Shown: positions 7,521 through 15,860, counted from the first letter of the stretch. The stretch: 25,456 nt of DNA from UBA9642 sp964545585 (GCA_964545585.1 CAZJFT010000009.1:1-25456), one strand, 5' to 3'. Numbers and translations are program-made. Notes: generated by a model not told the origin, from the letters alone.

Positions 7521-10454
7521 ATGGAGCCTAAAGAGACAAAAAATAATCTATTCTTATTGACTATTGTTGCCATAGTGGCAATCGTTGCAATCGTAATAAT
7601 GATTGCATCAACAGGTTCAAGAACCTATACGACAGAAGATTATGCTGGACAAGCAGCTAAAGCTACAGCTAGCGCAGACTTCGTCACAGAGGGAAAGCCT
7701 GTGACAGATGCAGCAACCGTCCCGACTGAAACAGAGCTGGCATGCACAGATACAGATGGTGGAAAGAATTATGATGTAAAAGGGACAGTCAAATCAGGTT
7801 CTAAGAAATCCACTGATTATTGCAGGAATTATAACAGTTCAACATTAGTAGAATACTATTGCAATAGGAACAAGATCGCATCAGTAGACTACGTATGCCC
7901 ATACGGATGTGAAGACGGGGCATGCAAGAACTATACAGAGCCATACTGCGGAGATGGAATAATACAACCAGAATTAGGAGAACAATGCGATGGAAGCGTT
8001 CCTAATGGTATAGATTGTACAGATTTCGGATATGGTGGAGGAACATTATCATGTGATTCAAACTGTCGTTTTGACACCACACAATGTATCCAAGCGCCAG
8101 TCTGCGGAGATGGAGTCAGAAACGGTCTTGAACAATGCGATGGATATGATTTAGGAGGAATGCAATGTACAGATATCGGATCATTCCAAGGAGGAATGCT
8201 GATGTGTGATTCAGACTGTACTTTCGACATATCAAACTGCGATGCAGGATATGGATACTGCGGAGACAACCTAATCAATAATTTCCCTAACGAACAATGC
8301 GACGGAACAGATTGGGGGCAAATAAACTCATGCACAGACCTCGGCTTCACAGGCGGATTATTATCTTGTAATACTCCTTTCGAGGAAAACAGATGCAATT
8401 TCGACACAAGCAATTGTACAGGCATAGGATACGGAATATGTGGAGATGGAGTAATTAATCCTGGAGAACAATGCGAGATGGGAATTCCATTAACAGCAAC
8501 ATGTTTAGACTTCGGATATTATGGAGGAGTACTAACATGCGATTATTCAACATGTATGTATGACGTATCACAATGCACAATGAACGCGACACCATACTGT
8601 GGAGATGGAATAATACAACCGGCATTCGGAGAACAATGCGATCCACCAGGTAACACAGGATTATTATGTTCAGAATTAGATCCTAATATATATACAGGTG
8701 GAACAGTTATGTGCAGTTCGAGTTGCCAATATGATTTGTCAGGATGTATAGCAGGAAATGTATCAAACTGCGGCAATGGAATGATAGATCCAGGAGAACA
8801 ATGTGAAATCGGACAGTCAACATCCTGCGGACTTTTATTCGGAAACTATACTAATGGCACAATCACATGTAACAATGATTGCACATGGAATGTAAATAGT
8901 TGTCAATATTGCACGGATACAGATGGAGGAAGCAATTATAATGTAAAGGGAACTGCATCAATATATTATGGTTCAGGACAATTAATTGACTCACAGACAG
9001 ATGGATGCACCAATTATCCTCCCGGATCCCGTAACCCTCCTACAGACTGGTTGTTAGAGAAATCATGCAGCAATTATTATTATGGAGTATACATCTTTAC
9101 ATACCTGTTCCAGCATTGTGACGATGGATGTGCTAATGGAAGATGCTTAGGTGTGAATGAGAGCAATAATTTCACATGTTACGACTCAGACCCAAACAAT
9201 AGCCCATATATACTGGGAACTGTAAGCGGTACTAATGGTGCAGGATCCTATTCATTGACCGACACGTGTGCAAGTTCTACGCATGTGTACGATTACTATT
9301 GCAGCAACAAAGTAGTCAAGTCAGCATATATCGCTTGCCCAACAACATGCAGCAACGGAGTATGTCTACAGAACCAGACACAGACAGGAAACCTTGAAGT
9401 GCAGACAATACCTACAGGAGCAAGCATATACGTAGACAACATATACAAGGGAACAACACCAAGACTAGTAACAAACCTGACAGTAGGAAACCACAACATC
9501 AGACTGACAAGAACAGGATACTATGACTATACAACAACAAAATACATATACGCGGGACAGACAACATTCCTAAACGTAACATTAACAGCAAATCAGACAC
9601 AGACAGGAAACCTATACGTGCAGACAATACCTACAGGAGCAAGCGTATACGTAGACAACATATACAGGGGAGTGACACCAAGAACAATAATAAATCTTAC
9701 AGTAGGAAGTCATTCAGTGTTATTGAATAAAACAGGATATTATAGCTATTACACAAATTCATACGTGTATGCTGGACAGACAACGAACCTTACAGTGCAA
9801 TTGACAGCAAACCAGACACAGACATGTTCAGATACTGATGGTGGAATAAACTATTATACAATTGGAACAGTCATTTTCACGAATGGATCATATAGCTACA
9901 ACTATACTGATTACTGCAGCGGAAACACTACACTTTACGAGAGGTATTGCGTAGGCAGTACGCCATCCATAAGCGTATACACTTGTCCATATGCATGCAG
10001 CGGAGGAAGATGCATCAACCAGACGACGAGTTATGACTTGTATGCACAGGATATTTTGATACAGGGAGCATATGGAAGCAATATTTCCATAAACACTAAT
10101 GGAACATATAATTATGTGTATGGCAATTCGCAGGTCATCCTCAAGCCGCAAGTGACAAACACAGGAAGTACAGCGATAAACGCGTATAATTTCTTCAATA
10201 GGATAACTTTCGGTTCTGCAAACAGCACAAACAGCACATATACTCGTTGCAGCAGCAGCAATTTCTGGATAAATCCGGGAATAACATACACGTGCAACTC
10301 AGATAATGTTGCAAGGACTTTGCTTGTAGGACAGCCACCTTATACTATAAGCATAGGTGTTGATTACTATAACAACATTGCAGAGACTAACGAGAACAAT
10401 AATGCACGTACAGAGATTATATATGTGTATTCAGCTAAAGAGGATGGCAGATAA
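7521..10454 (+). CDS. Giant cysteine-rich surface protein with Myxococcus-type repeats, PEGA and CARDB-like domains
   Basis: A 977-residue paralogue of the preceding protein, with a nearly identical N-terminal anchor (NNLFLLTIVAIVAIVAIVIM). In order: a 'C.DTDGG' module (about 7743-7925); six Myxococcus-type disulfide modules (7945-8902); two DTD modules, the first enlarged (8911-9145 and 9178-9365); two tandem PEGA domains (9372-9809, with IPTGA-YVDN and TGYY); another DTD module (9826-10013); a CARDB-like adhesion domain (10030-10440, with VTNTGST and a final IAETNENNN). Many N-x-S/T sequons in the second half suggest N-glycosylation. The start is placed at the second of two adjacent ATGs, which aligns with the paralogue and suits the AGGTG spacing. 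Probably an envelope or adhesion protein; no sorting signal, C-terminal anchor or lipobox is visible. Confidence 0.88.
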   Translation: MEPKETKNNLFLLTIVAIVAIVAIVIMIASTGSRTYTTEDYAGQAAKATASADFVTEGKPVTDAATVPTETELACTDTDGGKNYDVKGTVKSGSKKSTDYCRNYNSSTLVEYYCNRNKIASVDYVCPYGCEDGACKNYTEPYCGDGIIQPELGEQCDGSVPNGIDCTDFGYGGGTLSCDSNCRFDTTQCIQAPVCGDGVRNGLEQCDGYDLGGMQCTDIGSFQGGMLMCDSDCTFDISNCDAGYGYCGDNLINNFPNEQCDGTDWGQINSCTDLGFTGGLLSCNTPFEENRCNFDTSNCTGIGYGICGDGVINPGEQCEMGIPLTATCLDFGYYGGVLTCDYSTCMYDVSQCTMNATPYCGDGIIQPAFGEQCDPPGNTGLLCSELDPNIYTGGTVMCSSSCQYDLSGCIAGNVSNCGNGMIDPGEQCEIGQSTSCGLLFGNYTNGTITCNNDCTWNVNSCQYCTDTDGGSNYNVKGTASIYYGSGQLIDSQTDGCTNYPPGSRNPPTDWLLEKSCSNYYYGVYIFTYLFQHCDDGCANGRCLGVNESNNFTCYDSDPNNSPYILGTVSGTNGAGSYSLTDTCASSTHVYDYYCSNKVVKSAYIACPTTCSNGVCLQNQTQTGNLEVQTIPTGASIYVDNIYKGTTPRLVTNLTVGNHNIRLTRTGYYDYTTTKYIYAGQTTFLNVTLTANQTQTGNLYVQTIPTGASVYVDNIYRGVTPRTIINLTVGSHSVLLNKTGYYSYYTNSYVYAGQTTNLTVQLTANQTQTCSDTDGGINYYTIGTVIFTNGSYSYNYTDYCSGNTTLYERYCVGSTPSISVYTCPYACSGGRCINQTTSYDLYAQDILIQGAYGSNISINTNGTYNYVYGNSQVILKPQVTNTGSTAINAYNFFNRITFGSANSTNSTYTRCSSSNFWINPGITYTCNSDNVARTLLVGQPPYTISIGVDYYNNIAETNENNNARTEIIYVYSAKEDGR
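9372..9809 (+). repeat. Two tandem 219-bp repeats encoding PEGA domains
   Basis: Unit 1 (9372-9590) and unit 2 (9591-9809) each encode 73 residues beginning NQTQTGNL. The first 95 or so bases are almost identical between units, and the NQTQT linker starts a third time at 9810. This indicates a fairly recent in-frame duplication. PEGA domains are small beta domains common in surface-layer and cell-wall proteins. Confidence 0.85.
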
Positions 10455-11160
10455 TACTTTGAAATATAATTTTTTAGTAATTTTTTCTTCTTTTTTTCTG
10501 TTCTGTATACTAATATTTGGGTCTTTCTCATTGATGTTCAATTATAAGGACTTCTATTATTCGCAGTATGAAAAGAATGATGTTTATGAGACTGTTGCAG
10601 AATCAAACGATATGAACATCACAGAATCAAGAGCTTATGTCAAGGATGTCACCGAGAACATGTTCAAATTCTTCAAGGGTAAAGAGGATTTGAAATATTT
10701 CAACGAGGAAGAGAAATCACACATGCAGGATGTGAAATTTGTAGTTTCTGGCATCAATTTCATCTATTACAGTAGCACAATATTCTTCATATTGATATTT
10801 TTAGTATTATATTTCTTGTCTAAGAAAGACAAGATGTCTTTCATCGAGCACTTGTATAAGATGATACTTTATGGCGCATCTGCATCATTGATATTCCTGA
10901 TTGTGCTGTTCTTATGGTCTGTGTTCAGTTTTGATACTTTATTCTTCTTGATGCATCTCATATTGTTCCCTCAGGGCAATTGGATGTTTCCCGCGGGATC
11001 CCTACTCATAACATTATTCCCTGAACAATTCTTCTTCGATATGGCACTGCGTATTTTTGTCTATGCGATATTCCAGTCAGGAGTTTTCTTTATAGTGGGT
11101 TACTGGTTGAGGAAACAGGTCAAGCTTTCTAAGCGGGCGCATATGCGTCAAAGAAAATGA
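10444..11160 (+). CDS. DUF1461/Lit-like integral membrane protein
   Basis: A 238-residue protein with about four membrane helices (roughly 10-32, 105-125, 141-163, 200-222) and a large outer segment between the first two. It fits DUF1461 (TIGR01906): a SHMQDVK motif with His93 after the first outer segment, and a second His171 in LMHLILF followed by NWMFPAG and LFPEQFFFD. Bacterial Lit enzymes of this family move an acyl chain on lipoprotein N-termini and rely on two conserved histidines; both have counterparts here. The ATG at 10444 overlaps the end of the cysteine-rich gene by 11 bp in another frame, so the two are translationally coupled. Catalytic activity in an ether-lipid archaeon is unknown. 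It ends 3 bp from the convergent antiporter gene. Confidence 0.8.
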   Translation: MADNTLKYNFLVIFSSFFLFCILIFGSFSLMFNYKDFYYSQYEKNDVYETVAESNDMNITESRAYVKDVTENMFKFFKGKEDLKYFNEEEKSHMQDVKFVVSGINFIYYSSTIFFILIFLVLYFLSKKDKMSFIEHLYKMILYGASASLIFLIVLFLWSVFSFDTLFFLMHLILFPQGNWMFPAGSLLITLFPEQFFFDMALRIFVYAIFQSGVFFIVGYWLRKQVKLSKRAHMRQRK

Positions 11161-11163
11161 TTT

Positions 11164-12366
11164 TTATCGTTTCAATTTCAAGTCTATGAAGTCTATCTCT
11201 TCTGAAGAGCCTGCGTGTGAACCTTTAGCATTATACAAGTATTTAAGCATTATCAACGTGATTATAGTGGTTAGGAAGCTCATGAATACGACTGCGGAAT
11301 ATACTTCTTTTGTTATCACACCAAGGAGCAGTCCATTCAATGCGATTATGAATGCGACCTCTCCGCGAGGAGCCATCCCTGTCCCTACTATTAATGCATC
11401 TTTCTTCTTGAATCCCATCTTATATGCAGAATATCCTGACCCTATAATTTTAGTCAGTATAGCGACTACAGTCAATGCCAATATGAACCAGAACAATGAC
11501 ACGAATGCGCCTAGCTCTACAACTATCCCTATGCTTATGAAGAATATCGATGTGAATATTATCTCAAAATATTCGCTTCCTGCAAGCAATGTATTTATTG
11601 CCTTGCTCTTGCTTAAGCTTACTCCCACAAGGAATGCCCCCACTATCGGTGCCAATCCTAAAGCAAATGCAATATAGCTGAACAGGAACACTATCGCCAG
11701 TCCCAGTACGAATGTCTGTCTTGGTGCTGTCTTTATCATCTTCTCATTGAACAAGTCAAGTATCCATGTAAGCAATCTTTCTCCGAAGAATAGCATGAAT
11801 AATACGAATCCTATGACCATTCCTAATTTCAGCAATATGGTTGTCGGACCTATACCATCAGGGACACTAAGGATTATCGATAATATAGAAAGGCTTATTA
11901 TGTCGTCTATGACTGCCGCACCGATCATCGCTTTTGCCGTATCTGTCTTTATCTTTCCTATCTCTTTCAATACAGAAGATGTTATCCCTAGACATGTCGC
12001 TGTAAGTGTTGCGCCGACGAATATTGATGTGTATATGTCATATCCAAATAGTTTCGAGACAAGGAATCCTCCTATTAGCGGCAGCAGCGCACCGAATAAT
12101 GCGACATAGAAGTTCTTCTTTGTATATACTTCTTTGATGTTCGAGTTCAACCCGGCAACGAATAGTAACACTATAGAACCTAGATTGGCTATCACTGCAA
12201 TCGTGCCGTCATATTCTGCTATCCCCAATATGCTTGGGCCGAGAACTATTCCTAATACTATTATTCCCACACTTACTGGCTGTTTAAGTTTCTTAGATAT
12301 TATTGTGCCGATTATAGCGAATGCGAGCATTGCTGCCAATACCATGAATATCTTTACATCAGCCAT
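11164..12366 (-). CDS. CPA2-type Na+/H+ antiporter (NapA/KefB-like membrane domain)
   Basis: A 400-residue protein with about 12 hydrophobic segments, the length of the transport domain alone, with no TrkA-N or other regulatory domain at the C-terminus. The ion-binding Asp pair is present (AAVIDDIISL, Asp154-Asp155), which in this superfamily indicates electrogenic Na+/H+ exchange. A Lys at 305 and the MAPRGEVAFI motif (Arg334, Glu336) also match NapA-type antiporters, as does the broken-helix motif ATLTATCLGITSS (119-131). It probably exports Na+ for H+ and helps set pH and sodium homeostasis. A TATA-like box about 26 bp before the ATG and no SD suggest a leaderless, single-gene transcript. 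Confidence 0.9.
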   Translation of the reverse strand: MADVKIFMVLAAMLAFAIIGTIISKKLKQPVSVGIIVLGIVLGPSILGIAEYDGTIAVIANLGSIVLLFVAGLNSNIKEVYTKKNFYVALFGALLPLIGGFLVSKLFGYDIYTSIFVGATLTATCLGITSSVLKEIGKIKTDTAKAMIGAAVIDDIISLSILSIILSVPDGIGPTTILLKLGMVIGFVLFMLFFGERLLTWILDLFNEKMIKTAPRQTFVLGLAIVFLFSYIAFALGLAPIVGAFLVGVSLSKSKAINTLLAGSEYFEIIFTSIFFISIGIVVELGAFVSLFWFILALTVVAILTKIIGSGYSAYKMGFKKKDALIVGTGMAPRGEVAFIIALNGLLLGVITKEVYSAVVFMSFLTTIITLIMLKYLYNAKGSHAGSSEEIDFIDLKLKR

Positions 12367-12386
12367 GGTTTAATCCAGAAAAAGGT

Positions 12387-12397
12387 TATTTATATTT
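12387..12397 (-). promoter_or_regulatory. TATA box for the antiporter gene
   Basis: Read on the minus strand, AAATATAAATA is centred about 26 bp before the ATG at 12366. No Shine-Dalgarno sequence is present. Confidence 0.5.
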
Positions 12398-12419
12398 GTT
12401 ATGATATTTTATATAATAT

Positions 12420-12917
12420 TCATTCTTTCCTGAAAGAATCTATCTTAGGGTCAATTATTGAAACATAATCTTCTGGGCCCATGAGTATTGAATCATTATG
12501 CGTCCCTGCACTGAACACTATCCGTGACTTGTCAATCAATGCATTATCCATGTACACAGGTATATTGAATAGAATCCCGAATGGAGGCACACTGCCTATG
12601 GTGCATCCTGTCCTTTCGAGGACTTCATCAGGGCTTGCAAGAGCGACATTCTTGCTGTTGAAGTATAAACGTAGTTTCTTTAAGTCAATCTTCTGGTCTC
12701 CGCCAATAACTACTTGGATGAACTCATAATGCTTAACGTTTTCGGAATCCTTTCTCTCTATCTTCAGAATTATAGCTTTCGCTGCCTCGTCAAGATTCGT
12801 CCCTCTGATCTTAGCAGCATCCTCGCTGCGATGGACATGCTCATGAGTTATATGCGTATAATTAATCTTATTCTTATCGAGAAGTTCTTTAATCTGCAAG
12901 AATGTTTCGACTGTCAT
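12420..12917 (-). CDS. YbaK/ProX-family aminoacyl-tRNA deacylase
   Basis: A 165-residue protein of the YbaK/EbsC/INS superfamily, which hydrolyses misacylated tRNAs in trans or as an editing domain. Visible family marks are the conserved Lys in EAAKAIILK (Lys47), the GGDQKIDLKKL segment (72-82), the GSVPPFG loop (108-114) and the late SAGTHNDSI motif. The start is 9 bp after the stop of aspS with a weak purine-rich ribosome site (AGAAAG), so it is co-transcribed with it. Which mischarged tRNA is cleared cannot be read from the sequence; Ala/Ser/Pro-type substrates are known for the family, and pairing with AspRS is suggestive only. Confidence 0.87.
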   Translation of the reverse strand: MTVETFLQIKELLDKNKINYTHITHEHVHRSEDAAKIRGTNLDEAAKAIILKIERKDSENVKHYEFIQVVIGGDQKIDLKKLRLYFNSKNVALASPDEVLERTGCTIGSVPPFGILFNIPVYMDNALIDKSRIVFSAGTHNDSILMGPEDYVSIIDPKIDSFRKE

Positions 12918-12926
12918 CTTTCTAGT

Positions 12927-14675
12927 TCACTTATTCAACTTCAATCCCAATTCTTTCAATCCATGCTCATCTATTGGGCTTGGACATCCGTCCATAGGAT
13001 TTTCTCCCTGCCTGTTCTTTGGGAATGCGATGACTTCTCTGATGTCGTTTGTTCCACTCATCAATGCGACCAGCCTGTCTAGACCTATCGCGAATCCGCC
13101 GTGTGGAGGGGCGCCATACTTGAATGCCTCTAATAAGAATCCGAATTTCCTCTCTGCATCCTCTATCGTCAATCCTATGACGTTCATGACCCTCTCTTGT
13201 ACATCCCGACGATTAATCCTTATGCTTCCTGACGCGAGCTCTATGCCATTAAGCACCATGTCATAGCATGATGCGCGGACTTTTCCTGGATCGTTCTCCA
13301 ATAAATCGAGGTGCTCATATTTTGGCATCGTGAATATGTGATGTGCAGGGTCCCATCTCTGGTCTTCAGGATTCCATTCAAAGCTCGGGAAATCATACAC
13401 CCAACAGAATGCGAAATCTTTCTCGTCATATAATGCGAGTTTCTTCCCGATATCTTTCCTTACATTCGCTAATGCATCATTGCACACCTTGAATTGGTCT
13501 GCGACAATGAATATCGCGCTCCCTTTCTTTGCATCCAATTCTCTTATTATACTCATCTGTATATCTGTCGATAAGTGTTTTGCTGCACTCCCTTCGAGCC
13601 GCAATTGTCCATCTTCACTTTCAGAAACTTTCAATGCGACAAGGCCTTTTGCCTTGTACACTTTTGCAATCTCTGTCAATTCATCGACTTCTTTCCTTGT
13701 GAATTCATAATCGACACATAATCCTTTGACTATGCCTGAATCTGTGATGGCATTCTTGAAAACTGCGAAATCAGATCCTTTCACTGCATCTGTCAAGTCT
13801 TTCAGGAACAATTCGAATCGTATGTCTGGCTTGTCTGAGCCGTATTTCAACATCGCTTCATCATATGTGAATCTCTTCCATGGCGCAGGTATCTTTATAT
13901 CTAATGTCTTTTCAAACATGTTTGCTATCAATCCTTCACCTATCTTGAATATGTCTTCCTGCTCGACGAATGACATCTCGATATCTATCTGCGTGAATTC
14001 CGGCTGCCTGTCTGCTCTCAAATCCTCATCTCTCAAGCATCTAGCTATCTGATAATACCTATCGAATCCTGACACCATTAGTATCTGCTTGTAAATCTGC
14101 GGACTCTGTGGCAATGAATATGCTTTCCCATGATGCACTCTTGAAGGGACAAGATAATCCCTTGCACCTTCAGGTGTTGATCTGATTAGAAGCGGAGTCT
14201 CTATCTCTAGAAATTTTTGTGAATTCAAATATTCTCTTGCTGCCTGTGTTGCAGTATGTTTTCTTATTATATTGTCACGCATCTCTTTCCTTCTCAAGTC
14301 AAGATATCTGTACTTTAATCTAGTCTCATCTGTGACATTAGTGTAATTCTCCAGGTCTAATGGAAGGACTTCACATGTATTCAAGACTTCAAGCTCTGAA
14401 ACATAGACTTCTATCGCTCCAGTCTCTAACTTCTTATTCGCTTCTGGTTTTTTCCTAACTGTCCCTTTTATCTTTATCACAAATTCTTTTCGCAGAGTCT
14501 TCACTTCAGGAATATCATCAGTGTTGACAGTGATTTGCGTTATCCCATACCTATCTCTCAAGTCGATGAAACACAATGAACCATGAAGCCTTATCGTATG
14601 GACCCAGCCGCTTAATGTGACTGTAGAATCAACATCCTTCTCTCTTAAATCATTACACGTATGTGTCCTATGCAT
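12927..14675 (-). CDS. aspS: Aspartyl-tRNA synthetase, bacterial type
   Basis: A 582-residue class II synthetase. N-terminal OB-fold anticodon-binding domain (about 1-105), catalytic core with motif 2 in CLRDEDLRADRQPEFTQIDI, the GAD insertion (about 285-410), the WVYDFPSFEW/HHIFTMP region and motif 3 in GGFAIGLDRLVALM. The length and the GAD insertion identify the bacterial form; archaeal AspRS is about 430-440 residues and lacks GAD. Residue 31 is His (IRLHGS), the state seen in non-discriminating bacterial enzymes such as that of Pseudomonas aeruginosa, rather than the Leu of E. coli-type enzymes, so it may also charge tRNA-Asn. A TATA box 26 bp before the ATG predicts a leaderless transcript. 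Lateral acquisition is likely. Confidence 0.95.
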   Translation of the reverse strand: MHRTHTCNDLREKDVDSTVTLSGWVHTIRLHGSLCFIDLRDRYGITQITVNTDDIPEVKTLRKEFVIKIKGTVRKKPEANKKLETGAIEVYVSELEVLNTCEVLPLDLENYTNVTDETRLKYRYLDLRRKEMRDNIIRKHTATQAAREYLNSQKFLEIETPLLIRSTPEGARDYLVPSRVHHGKAYSLPQSPQIYKQILMVSGFDRYYQIARCLRDEDLRADRQPEFTQIDIEMSFVEQEDIFKIGEGLIANMFEKTLDIKIPAPWKRFTYDEAMLKYGSDKPDIRFELFLKDLTDAVKGSDFAVFKNAITDSGIVKGLCVDYEFTRKEVDELTEIAKVYKAKGLVALKVSESEDGQLRLEGSAAKHLSTDIQMSIIRELDAKKGSAIFIVADQFKVCNDALANVRKDIGKKLALYDEKDFAFCWVYDFPSFEWNPEDQRWDPAHHIFTMPKYEHLDLLENDPGKVRASCYDMVLNGIELASGSIRINRRDVQERVMNVIGLTIEDAERKFGFLLEAFKYGAPPHGGFAIGLDRLVALMSGTNDIREVIAFPKNRQGENPMDGCPSPIDEHGLKELGLKLNK

Positions 14676-14696
14676 ACTATGAAGATTAAATGCAGG

Positions 14697-14705
14697 TATT
14701 TAAAG
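14697..14705 (-). promoter_or_regulatory. TATA box for aspS-ybaK
   Basis: On the minus strand, CTTTAAATA is centred about 26 bp before the aspS ATG (14675). It lies in the 106-bp divergent region shared with the 14782 gene. Confidence 0.55.
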
Positions 14706-14750
14706 TTTATTGATGATACTAGGATAAAGACAATTTTAACATTTTGAAAA

Positions 14751-14760
14751 CATTTATTAA
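14751..14760 (+). promoter_or_regulatory. TATA box for the 14782 membrane-protein pair
   Basis: CATTTATTAA is centred about 26 bp before the ATG at 14782. No SD is seen before this first gene, whereas the second gene of the pair has one. Confidence 0.55.
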
Positions 14761-14781
14761 TCCGTCATCCTAGGATGTATC

Positions 14782-15369
14782 ATGGCAGGTGAGATTGACC
14801 CGTCTGTTGTGGGCGTTGTCTTATTGATAATGTTCTTATTCGTATTCTTCGTATTGATAGCATATGTCTATCAGGCATTGACATTATATTATATTGCGAG
14901 AAAGACTAAGACGCCTAATGAATGGCTAGCATGGATACCGATAGGGAACATGGTGCTCATGGCTAACATGGCAAAGATGCACTGGTGGCCTGTATTATTA
15001 TATATTCCCGCAATATTCTTCATGTTCCTTGCAGGAGTGGCATCAATAATAGGAAATACTGTTATGGATTGGATATTTTCTATAATCTCATATGCATTCC
15101 TGCTGGCATTAAGCATCTATATGCTTAGGTGGTTATGGAAGATATATGAGAATGTTTCCAGACCGGGATACTGGTCAATCATCCCATTGATAATATCGTT
15201 AATATCGCTCGGGCTTATGATAATTGGGGTGATAATGCTTAATATCATATTGTTCTGGCTCGGAATAGTAGGAATAATTATCGGAGTAATACAACAGTAC
15301 GTTTATATGGGATTGGCTGCATGGCACAAAGATTCTATTATTAAGAAAGACAAAAAAAATAAACAATAG
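14782..15369 (+). CDS. Multi-pass membrane protein with HWWP motif (paralogue 1)
   Basis: A 195-residue protein with about five hydrophobic helices and a basic Lys-rich tail. After the first helix comes a conserved core (residues about 29-71): YVYQALTLYYIARKTKTPNE, WLAWIPIGN and AKMHWWPV. It shares this block with the next gene, so the two arose by tandem duplication. The pattern of a helix, an amphipathic W-x-x-W-I-P-x-x-N loop and PGYW/PGWW before a later helix resembles DUF5684-type small membrane proteins, but I am not certain of that assignment. No catalytic motif is visible. First gene of a two-gene operon. Confidence 0.75.
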   Translation: MAGEIDPSVVGVVLLIMFLFVFFVLIAYVYQALTLYYIARKTKTPNEWLAWIPIGNMVLMANMAKMHWWPVLLYIPAIFFMFLAGVASIIGNTVMDWIFSIISYAFLLALSIYMLRWLWKIYENVSRPGYWSIIPLIISLISLGLMIIGVIMLNIILFWLGIVGIIIGVIQQYVYMGLAAWHKDSIIKKDKKNKQ

Positions 15370-15380
15370 GGGTGGTTTAT

Positions 15381-15821
15381 ATGGCTGGAGAAGAAATATT
15401 GAACGCAATGGGTCTAGGAGCATTTATGGGGCTTATTGCAGGGATGTTTGTAGTATTCCTTATAATAGCAATCGCATTATATGTCTATAGTGCATTGGCA
15501 TTGATGAACGTCGCGAAGAGGACAAAGACAGAAAATGAATGGCTGGCATGGATACCTGTTGGAAACCTTGTACTCATGGCAAATATCGCAAAGATGCACT
15601 GGTGGCCTGTGCTGCTGTTAATAGGGTTATTGATACCGGTGTTGAATTTCTTCCTTATATGGCCTATAATTATTGTCTTAATGGTATTCATCATGATATG
15701 GATGTGGAAGATCTGCGAAGCGAGAGGCAAGCCTGGATGGTGGGCAATATTGACTTTAATCCCTTTCGTCGGAGGGATATGGGGATTGATAATGTGGGGA
15801 ATACTCGCTTGGGGAGAATAA
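15381..15821 (+). CDS. Multi-pass membrane protein with HWWP motif (paralogue 2)
   Basis: A 146-residue protein with about four hydrophobic segments. It repeats the MAGE start, the RTKTENEWLAWIPVGNLVLM core and AKMHWWPVLL of the preceding gene, and then has GKPGWWAIL before the last helices. It lacks the extra C-terminal helix and Lys tail of paralogue 1. An in-frame GTG at 15372 lies inside the AGGGGTGG ribosome site, so the ATG at 15381 is the start. The gap to the upstream stop is 11 bp. Possibly DUF5684-like; function unknown. Confidence 0.75.
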   Translation: MAGEEILNAMGLGAFMGLIAGMFVVFLIIAIALYVYSALALMNVAKRTKTENEWLAWIPVGNLVLMANIAKMHWWPVLLLIGLLIPVLNFFLIWPIIIVLMVFIMIWMWKICEARGKPGWWAILTLIPFVGGIWGLIMWGILAWGE

Positions 15822-15824
15822 ATA

Positions 15825-15860
15825 TTTTATTTTTTTATAATTTTTTCTTGATTATTTTTC
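15825..15860 (+). terminator. T-rich terminator after the HWWP pair
   Basis: Runs of seven, six and five T residues follow the stop codon within 40 bp (15830-15836, 15841-15846, 15855-15859), the usual look of an archaeal oligo-T terminator. Confidence 0.55.

Noticed and set aside
7945..8902. Regularly spaced repeats that might suggest a CRISPR array
   Set aside because: The periodicity (about 140-165 bp) is that of coding modules with in-frame Cys codons and varied sequence; there are no short identical repeats with unique spacers.
10357..10443. Upstream start for the DUF1461 gene at 10357
   Set aside because: The extra 29 residues would overlap the CARDB-like coding end of the preceding gene, are not membrane-like and do not fit the family N-terminus; the ATG at 10444 gives the normal start before the first helix.
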